A stretch of 64,000 nucleotides of DNA from Alkalihalobacillus sp. BA299 (GCF_017745675.1 NZ_JAFLJM010000002.1:343079-407078); one strand, 5' to 3'. Positions 54,338-63,318 are shown, counted from the first letter of the stretch. The notes: generated by a model not told the origin, from the sequence alone. Made by a program: numbers and translations.

Positions 54338-55573
54338 TCAACACTCGTTCAGATCACCGTAAACCAAGTTTCCATTGTAAAACACGACTTGCCGTTTTGA
54401 GCGTCTGGCAACGGCTTCTGCAGAGCAACTCGCATCGACGAGTACCATATTGGCTAAATCTCCTACTCTAGGCCATACTTGGTTGCCTTCACGATCTAAT
54501 GGAGTAACTCCACCCGTAATTAAGTTTAGTGACTGTGAGAGTGCGACCTCGTCCGTCCAGCGATAACGTTCAATTAAACGGCCGAGTCTTTCTAGTACAT
54601 CCCCGTTACCTGTTGGCCACCATGAATCAAAGATATTATCGTTTCCGACCGCTACTTCAACTCCGCATTCCTGCAAGAGCTTAACAGGGGGGATGGCTCG
54701 GCCAATTGGAAGACTCGTTACAATTGAAATGCCTGATTCTCTTAATATTTCAGCCATTTCAGTCGCTTCTTCAGTCGAAACCTCTCCAAGTCCAAAGGCA
54801 TGACTAATCGCTACTCGTCCTTCCCAGCCAGCCTGCTTTGTTAAAAAGGCGAGCCGTTTCATCGTAAAAGTCCCGAGATGCCCCGGGTCATGTAAATGCA
54901 AATCGATATCTGCATTTCCTTCAACGGCAATATCCATTAACTGTACGAGTGATGCTTCGATATTTTGGTCGATTGTAGCTGGATCGACTGCCCCAACGAT
55001 CCCTGCCCCGTTTCTAACCGCTTCTCTTACTAGTTGAACAGAATTCGACCGCAGCAAACCATGCTGGGCAAACGCAACGATTTCTGAGCTGAGTTTATGA
55101 GAATACGTGTCTAGCGCCTGTTGAACTTCTTCTAAATTTTTCAATTTCACTTCCGGATAAATGTCCACATGTGTTCTAACATGTGTCGAACCACGAGATA
55201 ATAACTGATCGAGCAAAGCTTCTGCCCGCTCACGTGTACTTGTCGGCATGTCTTTTAGAATATTCTTTTCAATCTCGCATCTTTCAATAACATTTGCAGC
55301 GGGAATGCAAGCTCTCCAGCTTTCCCCCATGTACGTCTTATCGAGATGAACATGCTTTTCGACAAAAGAAGGCAGCATAAGTAGTCCTTGTGCATTTTTT
55401 TCCGGTAAATCGTTAGGAACCCCTTCGTTAGCTTTCACCATTTTTGTTATTTTTCCATCTGCTATCAATAGATGAAAGAGGTCGGTTTCTGTACCGATGA
55501 CTCTTCCATTCTCTCTTTTGTATCCACATTCTAAACGTACATTTTTTAACCAATAACTCGTATTCATGTCCAA
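54338..55573 (-). CDS. Cytosine-deaminase-like amidohydrolase, paralogue 3
   Basis: The 411-residue enzyme has HVHLDKTYMGESW, DIDLHLHDPGHLG, ISHAFGLGE and GNDNIFDSWWPTGNGD as metal and active-site regions, and DASCSAEAVARRSKR near the end. As in paralogues 1 and 2, the usual CodA Glu after the third metal His is Asp (HLHD). It lies downstream of a family-5 binding protein and an atypical amidohydrolase on the minus strand. It probably acts on the ligand of that system. Confidence 0.82.
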   Translation of the reverse strand: MDMNTSYWLKNVRLECGYKRENGRVIGTETDLFHLLIADGKITKMVKANEGVPNDLPEKNAQGLLMLPSFVEKHVHLDKTYMGESWRACIPAANVIERCEIEKNILKDMPTSTRERAEALLDQLLSRGSTHVRTHVDIYPEVKLKNLEEVQQALDTYSHKLSSEIVAFAQHGLLRSNSVQLVREAVRNGAGIVGAVDPATIDQNIEASLVQLMDIAVEGNADIDLHLHDPGHLGTFTMKRLAFLTKQAGWEGRVAISHAFGLGEVSTEEATEMAEILRESGISIVTSLPIGRAIPPVKLLQECGVEVAVGNDNIFDSWWPTGNGDVLERLGRLIERYRWTDEVALSQSLNLITGGVTPLDREGNQVWPRVGDLANMVLVDASCSAEAVARRSKRQVVFYNGNLVYGDLNEC

Positions 55574-55624
55574 TCACCTTTCTTATACTAAAGATTGTAA
55601 CGAAAAATTGAACTACCCCCACTT

Positions 55625-55684
55625 CGTCTTTCTTGCTTCCTCAAAGCCTTGCAATAGGAGTGTTAACACCAGTTAAACAGGATA
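55625..55684. repeat. About 60-bp dispersed repeat, copy 2
   Basis: This matches 19095-19154 at about three quarters of positions, with AAAGCCTTGCAATAGGAG and CAGTTAAACAGGATAAA. Here it is intergenic, between the deaminase gene and the terminator of the binding-protein gene. Confidence 0.65.
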
Positions 55685-55712
55685 AAAGGGGTATCCAAAT
55701 CGGATATCCCTC
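55684..55712 (-). terminator. Terminator of the binding-protein gene
   Basis: GGGATATCC and GGATACCCC pair around a five-base loop, followed on the minus strand by TTTTATCC, about 15 bp past the stop. Confidence 0.7.
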
Positions 55713-55724
55713 TTATGAAAGGAT

Positions 55725-57290
55725 TTATTTTATTGAAACGTCATTAATTTCTAAATAGCCAGAAGGACTAATTGAAAACCCTTTGACACTTTTTGAAACA
55801 GCGGCCATATTTTCAATCACTCGGACTGGAATATATACTGCATCTTCCATTTCCAATTCTTGTGCCTCTGCATATAGTTCAATACGCTTGTCCTGATCTT
55901 TTTCAGCACGAGCAGCCTCGATTAAACGGTCTACTTCTTCATTGCTGTAAAAGAATGTATTTCCAGAAGGCCCCTGAGAATTCGTATGGAAAAGGTTATA
56001 TTGATTATAGTCAGCATCACCAGTTGCATTTCTCCAGCTGAGGATAAACATTTCTGAGTCCCCACGATTTGCTTGTTCTACAAACGTGCTATACTCCAAT
56101 ACCTGTATATTTACTTTAATCCCTATTCCCTTTAACTGTGATTGAAGTACTTCTGCAAGATTGATTCTCTCTTTACTATCCATTGTTTTTAAAGTCGTTT
56201 CAAATCCATTTGGATAACCTGCTTCAGCAAGTAACCGCTTTGCTTCATTAAGGTTATATTCATAGGCTTTCATATCTGGATGGTACCCGAAAACCTTTGA
56301 TCCCAATACTGAATTTGCTTTTTTTCCGATATTATTAAAAACACCCTCGATAATCGAATCCATTTCAACGGCATGAGCAATTGCTTTTCGGACCCGAACA
56401 TCTTCAAATAGTGGATCCTGTACATTAAAGCCAATATACTCTGTTCCAAATCCTTCACTACGGTAAACCTCTGAATTATTCGAAGCTTCTACCGTATCCA
56501 TCATCGTTACAGAAAGAGGTTCAGCGATATGTGCCTCACCTGTTTCAAGCATCGAAATTCTCGTCGTTTCTTCTGGAACAACCTTAAATACGACTTTATC
56601 TACCTTAGGTTCAGCTCCCCAATACGTTTCATTTTTATGAAACACAATTTCTTGACCTGGAGTCCATGAATCAAAAACGAATGGGCCCGTTCCAATTGGC
56701 TCTTGAATAATATTTTTTCCGTATTTTTCAATTGCTGTTGGACTGATAATTCCGCCTTCATGACTGGCTAAAATAGACAGCAAAGGTGAAAACGGTTCAG
56801 ATAAAATAAATTGGACCGTGAATTCATCGACAACCTTCACTTCTTTTACCATTTTAAAAACAACTGCCCGAGGAGAACCAACATCCGGATCTAACAGGCG
56901 ATCAAATGTTGCTTTAACAGCATCGGCATTAAAAGCGGTCCCGTCATGGAATGTAACGTCATTTCTAAGTTTGAATTCCCATGTTGTATCATCTAGCTGC
57001 ATCCACTCTTCAGCCAACAACGGCTTGATGTCAGCATTTTTATCTCGCCCTACTAGCCCCTCATAGATTTTACTATGAGTGATACTTGCCGAATTAATTG
57101 TAGACATAAAGTGATGATCTAAATTCTCAGCGTCTGATAAACGAACGATAACTAATGTACCGCCATCCTTTGTTACTTTATCCTGATCACTTTCCTTTGT
57201 GTTCACGTCCTGATTTGTAGAACAACCGGTGATAAGGATTGCTAACACCATAACTAGAAACCATTTTCCAAACTCTTTTTTCACTTGCAT
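55725..57290 (-). CDS. Family-5 extracellular solute-binding lipoprotein, second copy
   Basis: The 521-residue protein has the lipoprotein signal VMVLAILITGCST. It shares nearly all landmarks with the binding protein at 36989-38569: LVIVRLSDAENLDHHF, TTWEFKLRNDVTFHDGTAF, RLLDPDVGSPR, IGTGPFVFDSW and ATGDADYNQYNLFHTNSQGP. No permease or ATPase genes accompany it, so it likely delivers to the DppCBDF-like complex 13 kb away. It is part of a minus-strand group with the amidohydrolase at 57414 and deaminase at 54338. Confidence 0.9.
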   Translation of the reverse strand: MQVKKEFGKWFLVMVLAILITGCSTNQDVNTKESDQDKVTKDGGTLVIVRLSDAENLDHHFMSTINSASITHSKIYEGLVGRDKNADIKPLLAEEWMQLDDTTWEFKLRNDVTFHDGTAFNADAVKATFDRLLDPDVGSPRAVVFKMVKEVKVVDEFTVQFILSEPFSPLLSILASHEGGIISPTAIEKYGKNIIQEPIGTGPFVFDSWTPGQEIVFHKNETYWGAEPKVDKVVFKVVPEETTRISMLETGEAHIAEPLSVTMMDTVEASNNSEVYRSEGFGTEYIGFNVQDPLFEDVRVRKAIAHAVEMDSIIEGVFNNIGKKANSVLGSKVFGYHPDMKAYEYNLNEAKRLLAEAGYPNGFETTLKTMDSKERINLAEVLQSQLKGIGIKVNIQVLEYSTFVEQANRGDSEMFILSWRNATGDADYNQYNLFHTNSQGPSGNTFFYSNEEVDRLIEAARAEKDQDKRIELYAEAQELEMEDAVYIPVRVIENMAAVSKSVKGFSISPSGYLEINDVSIK

Positions 57291-57413
57291 AGACTCTAAC
57301 CCCCTGATTTTTTTAAAATAAATACTAGGTCTTTGTCTAATTATAATAAATATTCTGATTATTTTATTTCGAATATCTTTACTACTTTTTTCATTATTTT
57401 TACTTCTTTTAAA

Positions 57414-58895
57414 TTATTTTTCTACTTTAATAGAGTCAACCACTTTAAAAGAAGGCGGAAGCAAATCATTTTCAGAAAGCTGCTGATAATCTCTTTCCAA
57501 ATAACCCTTTCTCATCTTGTCGAAATAACTTTGTCCCTTCTGTTTAATTTCGTCTAAATGATGATTAGGTAGTTTTCGGTCCTTCATCACTACCCGGCCG
57601 TTAATAATTGATAGTTTTACGTCTCTTCCGGTTCCACTCACGATCATTGTTCGAATCGGGTCATCTAAAACACCCATATGAAACCCATCTAAGTCAATCG
57701 CAATTATATCTGCTTTCGCTCCTACAGCAAGTCGGCCGAGGTCATCCCTTCCGAGAAATGCAGCGGCACCAAGAGTAGCTGCCCGGTAAAAATCAGCATA
57801 CGTAGAGTCCTCCACCTCTTTTTCTATGAGTCGAGATAGCATGCTTCCTGTTCTAATGTTCTGAAACATATCTGGTGGAAATGTGTCTGTCCCTAATGCC
57901 AGATTAATGCCAGCCCTTTTATATTTTGCAAAGGATTCTAAAGCGTAACCGTGTCTTCCAATAATTAAAGGACAATGAATTACAGTTGTATTCGTTTCTT
58001 TTAAAAGCGCTATATCATCCCCGCCCCCGTTAAGTGCTTCACTGTAACCAGAAATAAAATGAGCGTGCGGTATTCCTGTTTTGGGACCTAAAAATCCTAG
58101 ATCATACAAATACCTTATCGGGGTCACACCATGTGTATTAATGATGGTGTCGTATTCAAAGCTCCCTTGTGCAGCATGAAGTTTGATTGGCACACCCAAT
58201 TTTTCACTATAATATTTTGTCTGTAAGAGACTTTCTTCCGTTTGGCATTCGATTCGTTCTGGAGCTAGCATCCCTTTAACTAATCCATTAAAAGCACCGT
58301 CAAATTCCTCCACAAACCTTACAGCTCTTTGTAAACCTTCTCTCCCAGCTTCCTCATCCCAGTAAAGCTTGATCGTTCCGTCTGGCTGCACAACTCTAAT
58401 CCCGGATTGATAACTTGGCCCTAGATAAATTCTTAGCCCTAAGTCTGCTGCGTGGTTGGCTGCAGATGCTAATTCTTCATACGTTTCTGCCCATTTTTTA
58501 TAATAAACAGAAGTAATCGGCATTGCTGTTGTAATCCCATGTAAAATAAGCTGTGAATAAGCGTAAAGGGATTTAAAAGCTTCTTCTTCCTTTGTCATTA
58601 CTTCATGATGGCCCTGTTCTACATAACGCTCTGACCAAAGCAGATTTTTCTGTCTGTTCGGACTCGCTTCTAAATGTAAAATGTCGTGATCAATATCTCC
58701 TAATGCGTTTAAATCGATAAACCCTGGGCTAATGACCGCGTTTCCAGCATCAATCACCTCATCCACTTCATGAGAATAATTTTTCCCAACATAGATAATC
58801 GTGTCATCTTTATAAACGACTTCCGCATTTTCTAAAATGACATGGTCGTGCCCATCATAGCCAATAACGTATCTTCCCTGAACCTTGATTTTCAT
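57414..58895 (-). CDS. Atypical amidohydrolase (chlorohydrolase/deaminase-like)
   Basis: The 493-residue protein has an amidohydrolase layout: a small beta-sandwich N-terminus, PGFIDLNALGDIDHDIL, PIKLHAAQGSFEYD, PHAHFISGYSE, VIHCPLIIGRHGYA and LALGTDTFPPDMF, then LGRLAVGAKADIIAIDL. The usual first-strand HxH metal motif is replaced by LNA (in DLNALGD), while the later His and Asp positions remain. It may use one metal held by the other ligands, or a different chemistry. AAAGGAG precedes the ATG. It leads the second binding protein and deaminase genes. Confidence 0.78.
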   Translation of the reverse strand: MKIKVQGRYVIGYDGHDHVILENAEVVYKDDTIIYVGKNYSHEVDEVIDAGNAVISPGFIDLNALGDIDHDILHLEASPNRQKNLLWSERYVEQGHHEVMTKEEEAFKSLYAYSQLILHGITTAMPITSVYYKKWAETYEELASAANHAADLGLRIYLGPSYQSGIRVVQPDGTIKLYWDEEAGREGLQRAVRFVEEFDGAFNGLVKGMLAPERIECQTEESLLQTKYYSEKLGVPIKLHAAQGSFEYDTIINTHGVTPIRYLYDLGFLGPKTGIPHAHFISGYSEALNGGGDDIALLKETNTTVIHCPLIIGRHGYALESFAKYKRAGINLALGTDTFPPDMFQNIRTGSMLSRLIEKEVEDSTYADFYRAATLGAAAFLGRDDLGRLAVGAKADIIAIDLDGFHMGVLDDPIRTMIVSGTGRDVKLSIINGRVVMKDRKLPNHHLDEIKQKGQSYFDKMRKGYLERDYQQLSENDLLPPSFKVVDSIKVEK

Positions 58896-59049
58896 TGATT
58901 TTCTCCTTTCGTAACAGCAAAATGTAATCTTCCATTCTAACCTCTGTTAGATTGACTGGAATAACGTCTTCCTTTTTTCCATATCCAAGAGAGCTTAGCT
59001 CATCATCCAGCCGGTGCATGGCGCTGCATCGATTGTAGCTATTTTTCAT
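58855..59049 (-). CDS. Small hypothetical protein upstream of the amidohydrolase
   Basis: The product has about 64 residues from the ATG at 59049, starting MKNSYNRCSAMHRLDDELSS and containing GYGKKEDVIPVNLTEVRMED. It overlaps the amidohydrolase start by 41 bp in another frame. There is only a weak AAGG site. Composition is protein-like and the overlap fits translational coupling, but no family is recognised. It could be a chance frame. Confidence 0.35.
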   Translation of the reverse strand: MKNSYNRCSAMHRLDDELSSLGYGKKEDVIPVNLTEVRMEDYILLLRKEKINENQGSGKIRYWL

Positions 59050-59189
59050 TTTGCTTGCCTTTGCCTTCAAGTATAAGGAAAAAAGCCGACTTCTTTTTTC
59101 AGAATTATTACCTTTTTTTAAATTTTCTTTACCTCTTTCTAGTATGCTATTTACTTGAAATATCTTTGAAAGGATAGCGGGTGTGAAAT

Positions 59190-59280
59190 AAAAGGAGGAT
59201 TTTCTAGTGAAAATTACGAAGATTTAACATTCGATGAAAGACGGGTAAACACCGCTCGGCATTCGAACGGTGTTTTGTAT
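59190..59280 (+). other. Tiny ORF with strong RBS plus terminator
   Basis: AAAGGAGG at about 59190 is followed by GTGAAAATTACGAAGATTTAA, split here as GTG plus five codons and a stop. Next comes a hairpin AACACCG/CGGTGTT (about 59249-59274) ending in TTTTG. The arrangement looks like a short leader peptide or small RNA with its own terminator, or the stub of a deleted gene. No downstream + strand gene exists nearby. The rest of 59071-59337 shows nothing further. Confidence 0.35.
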
Positions 59281-59337
59281 GTTTTAGTATTCACTATATT
59301 TTAAATTGAACATATGAGTTTTGCAGTTATTACAAGT

Positions 59338-60054
59338 TTATTCGGCACCGCTGATGATTTTAACGATATGCTCCCATGTTTCGCGTTTCAGTACATCTGT
59401 TGGTATACCTTCTCCTACCACACCGTAACCAAACATTAAGCCTCCAACTAAGCTTAACCCACATAACAGGATCACAATGAACAGACGGAGCCAAACCGGA
59501 ACAAGACGGACCCGTTCTTTTCTTCGTTTTTTCCGCTTTGTTCGTTCTTCTCGCGTATCTTTTGGTTCTCCCAAAGAAGCAAGGGTCTCTTTTTCATCTG
59601 TAGTTAGAGTAGCTTTATTACTTGAACGAGATGGTCGGTCGGCATGAACCGTAGATGCTTGGTGAATGATTGTGTCTTTGCTCATGTCTACTCCTTTTTC
59701 TCCTTCTCCATTTGATGTATCGAATGACGTCCGATCAGTAGAAGAGAAGATCTTCGTCGGATCGTTTTCCTTGTTGTCGACTCGTTGTTCATCTTCATCA
59801 CGACCGGATTCCGAAGTTGTCGATTCCAGAGCGGCATAACGTTCCGCCTCACCGTCCTCACGATCGTGACCGTCTTGGTCTTCTCGGTCTTCTTTCCCCA
59901 CTGCATCAGTTGAAATCGGCCGTGCAGCTTCACCAGCGCCCTCATCATGGTTTCTATTAGCTTCTGGAGCTGGTTCTTTCGGTTGTTGCTCTATATTTAA
60001 TTTATCTTTTTCTAGATCACGATTTTCCATAACTACTCCCTGTCCTGCATACAT
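59338..60054 (-). CDS. EpuA-family membrane protein (often annotated DNA-directed RNA polymerase subunit beta)
   Basis: The 238-residue protein has a long, highly charged N-terminal part (about 1-175; Glu, Asp, Lys, Arg, Ser, Thr) that is probably disordered. It ends with one membrane helix and the PF11772 EpuA signature: RVRLVPVWLRLFIVILLC, GGLMFGYGVVGEG and WEHIVKIISG. Most homologues are only 60-100 residues, so the N-terminal extension is unusual. The RNA-polymerase name used in databases is not supported by this structure. Placement after flhP is typical for Bacillaceae. Confidence 0.8.
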   Translation of the reverse strand: MYAGQGVVMENRDLEKDKLNIEQQPKEPAPEANRNHDEGAGEAARPISTDAVGKEDREDQDGHDREDGEAERYAALESTTSESGRDEDEQRVDNKENDPTKIFSSTDRTSFDTSNGEGEKGVDMSKDTIIHQASTVHADRPSRSSNKATLTTDEKETLASLGEPKDTREERTKRKKRRKERVRLVPVWLRLFIVILLCGLSLVGGLMFGYGVVGEGIPTDVLKRETWEHIVKIISGAE

Positions 60055-60095
60055 AGTATAGTAGGGTTGTCGAATTTACTAGATGATCGCTTGAT

Positions 60096-60143
60096 TAAAA
60101 AAATGCTAGGGCTAGCACACTACCGAAAGCAAGTAGTGTTAGC
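60096..60143 (-). terminator. Terminator of the mbl-flhOP transcript
   Basis: On the minus strand GGCTAACACTAC pairs with GTAGTGTGCTAGCC across a short loop, followed by a T-run near 60096-60102. It lies about 25 bp past the flhP stop. Confidence 0.8.
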
Positions 60144-60169
60144 CTAAATGTATATTGTAAGCCTAAAGT

Positions 60170-61009
60170 TTAACGGATTGAATTCACTAAGCCCATCATT
60201 TGGTCAGCGGTTGAAATCGACCGGGCATTGAATTGATAGGAGCGTTGTGCTAAAAGCATTTCTGACATTTCTTTACCAATATCAACATTGGACATTTCTA
60301 ATGCACCTTGCTTTAAGCTCGCTTGTTCTGCTCCAATGACACCTAAAATATCAGCAGGTACATACCCTTGTTCAATCAAGTTATCTGGGAGACCAAATAA
60401 ATTCTCACCAATTTGTTCAAGGATTTGCGGTCGTTGTACCCTGACCAATTCTACCTGTCCTGCTGGGGCGGTTGTTCCATCTCTAAGTATAACAGAGATT
60501 CTACCATTTTCATCTATTTGCACTTCTGAGTGGTCAGCTGGTACTGTAATTGGACCATTTGGACCTAGAAGTTGATGCCCTTGCCCCGTGACGACATTGA
60601 GTACGTCTGGGTTATTCGGATTTTGTGAAAAATAAAAAGCACCATCTCTCGTATAACGTACTTCTGATTCGCCGTTATTACTAACTTCGACTTGGAAAAA
60701 ATGACTCGGGTTTTGTATAGCAAGATCGAGCGGTCGATCCGTTTGTTGAATAGAGCCTTGTTCCGTTCGTAACGAGGTTTGTCCAATTTTCGCTCCTGCT
60801 CCGACACGGATACCGTTCGGTGTAAGACGACCGGTTTCCATGGATGGTACCGTTTGGTTGTTCACTTGTTGGAATAATAGATCAGAAAAAGTCGCTTCAC
60901 GACGCTTGAAGCCTGTTGTGTTTGTGTTCGCCATATTATGTGCGATTGTATCCATTTTCTTTTGTAATTGCCCCATCGTTACGGATGCCGTCATCATCGA
61001 TGTATTCAT
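60170..61009 (-). CDS. flhP: Flagellar hook-basal body protein FlhP (FlgG-like)
   Basis: The 279-residue rod protein starts with the flagellar basal-body signature: MGQLQKKMDTIAHNMANTNT followed by GFKRREATFSDLLF. It ends with the family motif ALEMSNVDIGKEMSEMLLAQ and NARSISTADQMMGLVNSI. The middle has the FlgF/FlgG beta domain. It is exported through the flagellar type III apparatus and forms part of the distal rod with FlhO. It lies 14 bp after flhO with GGAGG before the ATG. Confidence 0.93.
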   Translation of the reverse strand: MNTSMMTASVTMGQLQKKMDTIAHNMANTNTTGFKRREATFSDLLFQQVNNQTVPSMETGRLTPNGIRVGAGAKIGQTSLRTEQGSIQQTDRPLDLAIQNPSHFFQVEVSNNGESEVRYTRDGAFYFSQNPNNPDVLNVVTGQGHQLLGPNGPITVPADHSEVQIDENGRISVILRDGTTAPAGQVELVRVQRPQILEQIGENLFGLPDNLIEQGYVPADILGVIGAEQASLKQGALEMSNVDIGKEMSEMLLAQRSYQFNARSISTADQMMGLVNSIR

Positions 61010-61023
61010 GCTCTCACACCTCC

Positions 61024-61842
61024 TTATCCAATACGTCCAACTTCATTGACCGCTTTTTCTAAGCTACGGTCGTATGCTTGTAGTACTTTTTGATTAGCCT
61101 CAAAATTGCGATAGGCACTCATCATCTCTGTCATCGTCTGAGCCGAATCAACATTTGATCGTTCAACAAAGCCTTGCTGAATTTGATAAGCAACTTGTCC
61201 ATTTCCAATTGCCGTTGGTAATTCCCCTTCTTCGGTGAGCCGTAGTAATCCGTCACCTTCTTTGACAAGGAGCATTGGATCTTCGGCTAATGCGACTTGA
61301 ATTTGTCCTAATGGTTCACCGTTTTCAGTAAGAACGAAGCCTTCACGATCAACTCGGAATTCTTCATTGCCTACTTGGAGGGGTTGTCCATCTGTGTTCA
61401 ATATATAAAAGCCTTGGCTATTCACTAAAAAGCCTTGACCGTTTACTGCTAAATTTCCATTACGCGAATACCGAACCTCACCATCGCTATTTTGAACCGT
61501 AAAAAATAATGCACCTTGTCTACCTTCTTCGTTAACCGGTACCGTTCCTTGAAGAAGGGCTAGATCCGTATTGTTATCTGTTTGTTGCAGGTCACCTTGT
61601 AAAAAGTTGGGCGTCCGTTCTTGCAAATAAGCTCCTGTCGCTAACGACCCTACAATATCGGAGCCCGTCTTCATGTTTGACGTGTTTACTGCTTGAATGA
61701 GCATATTCGGAAATGAACGTAATGACGCCTGATCCGCCTTAAACCCAGGCGTATTCGCATTCGCTAAGTTATTCGTCAACATTTCCTGTCGCTGCTGTTG
61801 GGCAAGCATCGCTGCAGCTGAACCATAAATACCACGAAGCAT
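61024..61842 (-). CDS. flhO: Flagellar hook-basal body protein FlhO (FlgF/FlgG-like)
   Basis: The product has about 272 residues. The ATG at 61842 is favoured because GAGGAGG is eight bases upstream; the one at 61848 touches it. It starts MLRGIYGSAAAMLAQQQRQ, with the rod signature EMLTNNLANANTPGFKADQ. The C-terminal motif is GFVERSNVDSAQTMTEMMSA followed by YRNFEANQKVLQAYD. It is the partner rod protein of FlhP, and the order mbl-flhO-flhP is as in B. subtilis. Confidence 0.93.
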   Translation of the reverse strand: MLRGIYGSAAAMLAQQQRQEMLTNNLANANTPGFKADQASLRSFPNMLIQAVNTSNMKTGSDIVGSLATGAYLQERTPNFLQGDLQQTDNNTDLALLQGTVPVNEEGRQGALFFTVQNSDGEVRYSRNGNLAVNGQGFLVNSQGFYILNTDGQPLQVGNEEFRVDREGFVLTENGEPLGQIQVALAEDPMLLVKEGDGLLRLTEEGELPTAIGNGQVAYQIQQGFVERSNVDSAQTMTEMMSAYRNFEANQKVLQAYDRSLEKAVNEVGRIG

Positions 61843-62204
61843 AACCATACCTCCTCTAACTGACGGTGTCAGGAACCGTTAACATATTAGCGCATTATTG
61901 CATTTATGTGTTAACGTACGAGCTGTACCCTGTTCATTGCACCGTATTGGTGTCCCATTTGAAGTGCGTAGTATGGGATCCACCGTTTTAATGTGCCGTC
62001 CTTATGCAATTGATCTTGCATAATTTTTGTTTCTTCTATTATATCGTCTACCCACTAGTTGTTGGATAGAGGTAATTTTTTCTTAAGGGCAGAATGATTT
62101 AAACTTTACACTGATGAGTCTCTTAGTGACCGCATTTCCTTAATTCTACTTCCTCAGGCTCCTTAAGTTGAGCAAACCAGACTTGTTTAGGCGTCCATAC
62201 ATCA
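61843..62204. other. Intergenic region between mbl and flhO
   Basis: I see no gene. A minus-strand run of codons near 61911-61990 is interrupted by a stop and lacks a start. A GGTGTCAGG-like word occurs at 61865-61873, and a GCGCATTATTGCATTTATG segment could fold weakly. A promoter for flhOP may be present, but no clear sigma-D or sigma-A match was found. Confidence 0.35.
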
Positions 62205-63209
62205 TTACAGACGAACTTTTTTGCTAGACATTTTATCTAAGTTTTCTAAAAGAATTCCCGTTCCTTTTGCCACACAATGCATCGGTTCATCAGCAATAAA
62301 TACAGGAACTCTAAGTTCTTCTGCTAAAAGTTGATCAATTCCATGCAAAAGTGCGCCGCCTCCTGTTAAAATCACACCTCGGTCAATGATGTCAGCAGAT
62401 AGTTCAGGTGGTGTTTTTTCAAGTACGGTTTTGGCAGCTTGTACAATATAAGAAACCGATTCAGTAAGAGCGTCTTGAATTTCTTCTGAATAAACTGTAA
62501 TCGTTCGTGGAAGCCCGCTTACCATATCGCGTCCGCGGATATCCAATTCTTCTTTACGAGCACCTGGAAATACCGTTGCAACTTGTTTCTTAATCTCTTC
62601 AGCCGTACGTTCCCCTATGAGAAGCTTGTACTTCTTTTTAATATAGTGGAGGATTTCATGGTCAAACTTATCTCCAGCTATTTTTATTGAAGAGGCGGTG
62701 ACGATATCACCCATTGAAAGAACAGCAACATCTGTTGTCCCACCGCCTATGTCTACGACCATGTTACCGCTCGGTTGAAAAATATCCATTCCAGCTCCAA
62801 TCGCAGCTACTTTTGGTTCCTCCTCCAAGTAAACGTTTTTTCCACCACTTTTCTCAGCAGCTTCTCGAATTGCCTTTTGTTCTACAGATGTAATTTCCGT
62901 AGGACAACAAATTAAGATTCTTGGCTTTGAGAAAAAACTTTTTACATTAATTTTACTTAAGAAGTGTTTTAGCATGGATTCTGTGAGTTCGAAGTTTGCG
63001 ATTACCCCATCTTTCATGGGACGTAAAGCAACGATATTTCCTGGTGTTCGTCCGACCATTCGAAATGCTTCTTCTCCTACAGCAAGCACTTTTCCACTCG
63101 TTGTATCCAAAGCAACAACCGATGGCTCATTTAAAACAATTCCACTTCCTTTTACATAGATCAGAACATTTGCTGTACCTAAATCAATCCCTATATCCCG
63201 TCCGAACAT
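62205..63209 (-). CDS. mbl: MreB-like actin-family cytoskeletal protein Mbl
   Basis: The 334-residue bacterial actin positions cell-wall synthesis along the cylinder. Actin-fold signatures are phosphate-1 DIGIDLGTANVLIYVKGSG, GRTPGNIVALRPMKDGVIA, phosphate-2 MVVDIGGGTTDVAVLSMGDI and the adenosine region ILTGGGALLHGIDQLL. The length and the neighbours spoIIID and flhOP mark it as Mbl rather than MreB. GGAGG precedes the ATG. Confidence 0.96.
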   Translation of the reverse strand: MFGRDIGIDLGTANVLIYVKGSGIVLNEPSVVALDTTSGKVLAVGEEAFRMVGRTPGNIVALRPMKDGVIANFELTESMLKHFLSKINVKSFFSKPRILICCPTEITSVEQKAIREAAEKSGGKNVYLEEEPKVAAIGAGMDIFQPSGNMVVDIGGGTTDVAVLSMGDIVTASSIKIAGDKFDHEILHYIKKKYKLLIGERTAEEIKKQVATVFPGARKEELDIRGRDMVSGLPRTITVYSEEIQDALTESVSYIVQAAKTVLEKTPPELSADIIDRGVILTGGGALLHGIDQLLAEELRVPVFIADEPMHCVAKGTGILLENLDKMSSKKVRL

Positions 63210-63318
63210 TAGTGATATCCTCCCTGTTTTAGCTAATCAATCGACAGCTTTATACGCTGTATTATTACCAATGTATTATTTTATCATATTTTGTCTATAC
63301 AGGGATTGATTTTTGTTT

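Noticed and set aside
58896..59337. Purine or other riboswitch before the amidohydrolase
   Set aside because: I looked for purine, THF, TPP and preQ1 landmarks and found none.
61911..62022. Possible small conserved ORF upstream of flhO
   Set aside because: Careful base-by-base reading shows a stop inside the frame and no usable start.
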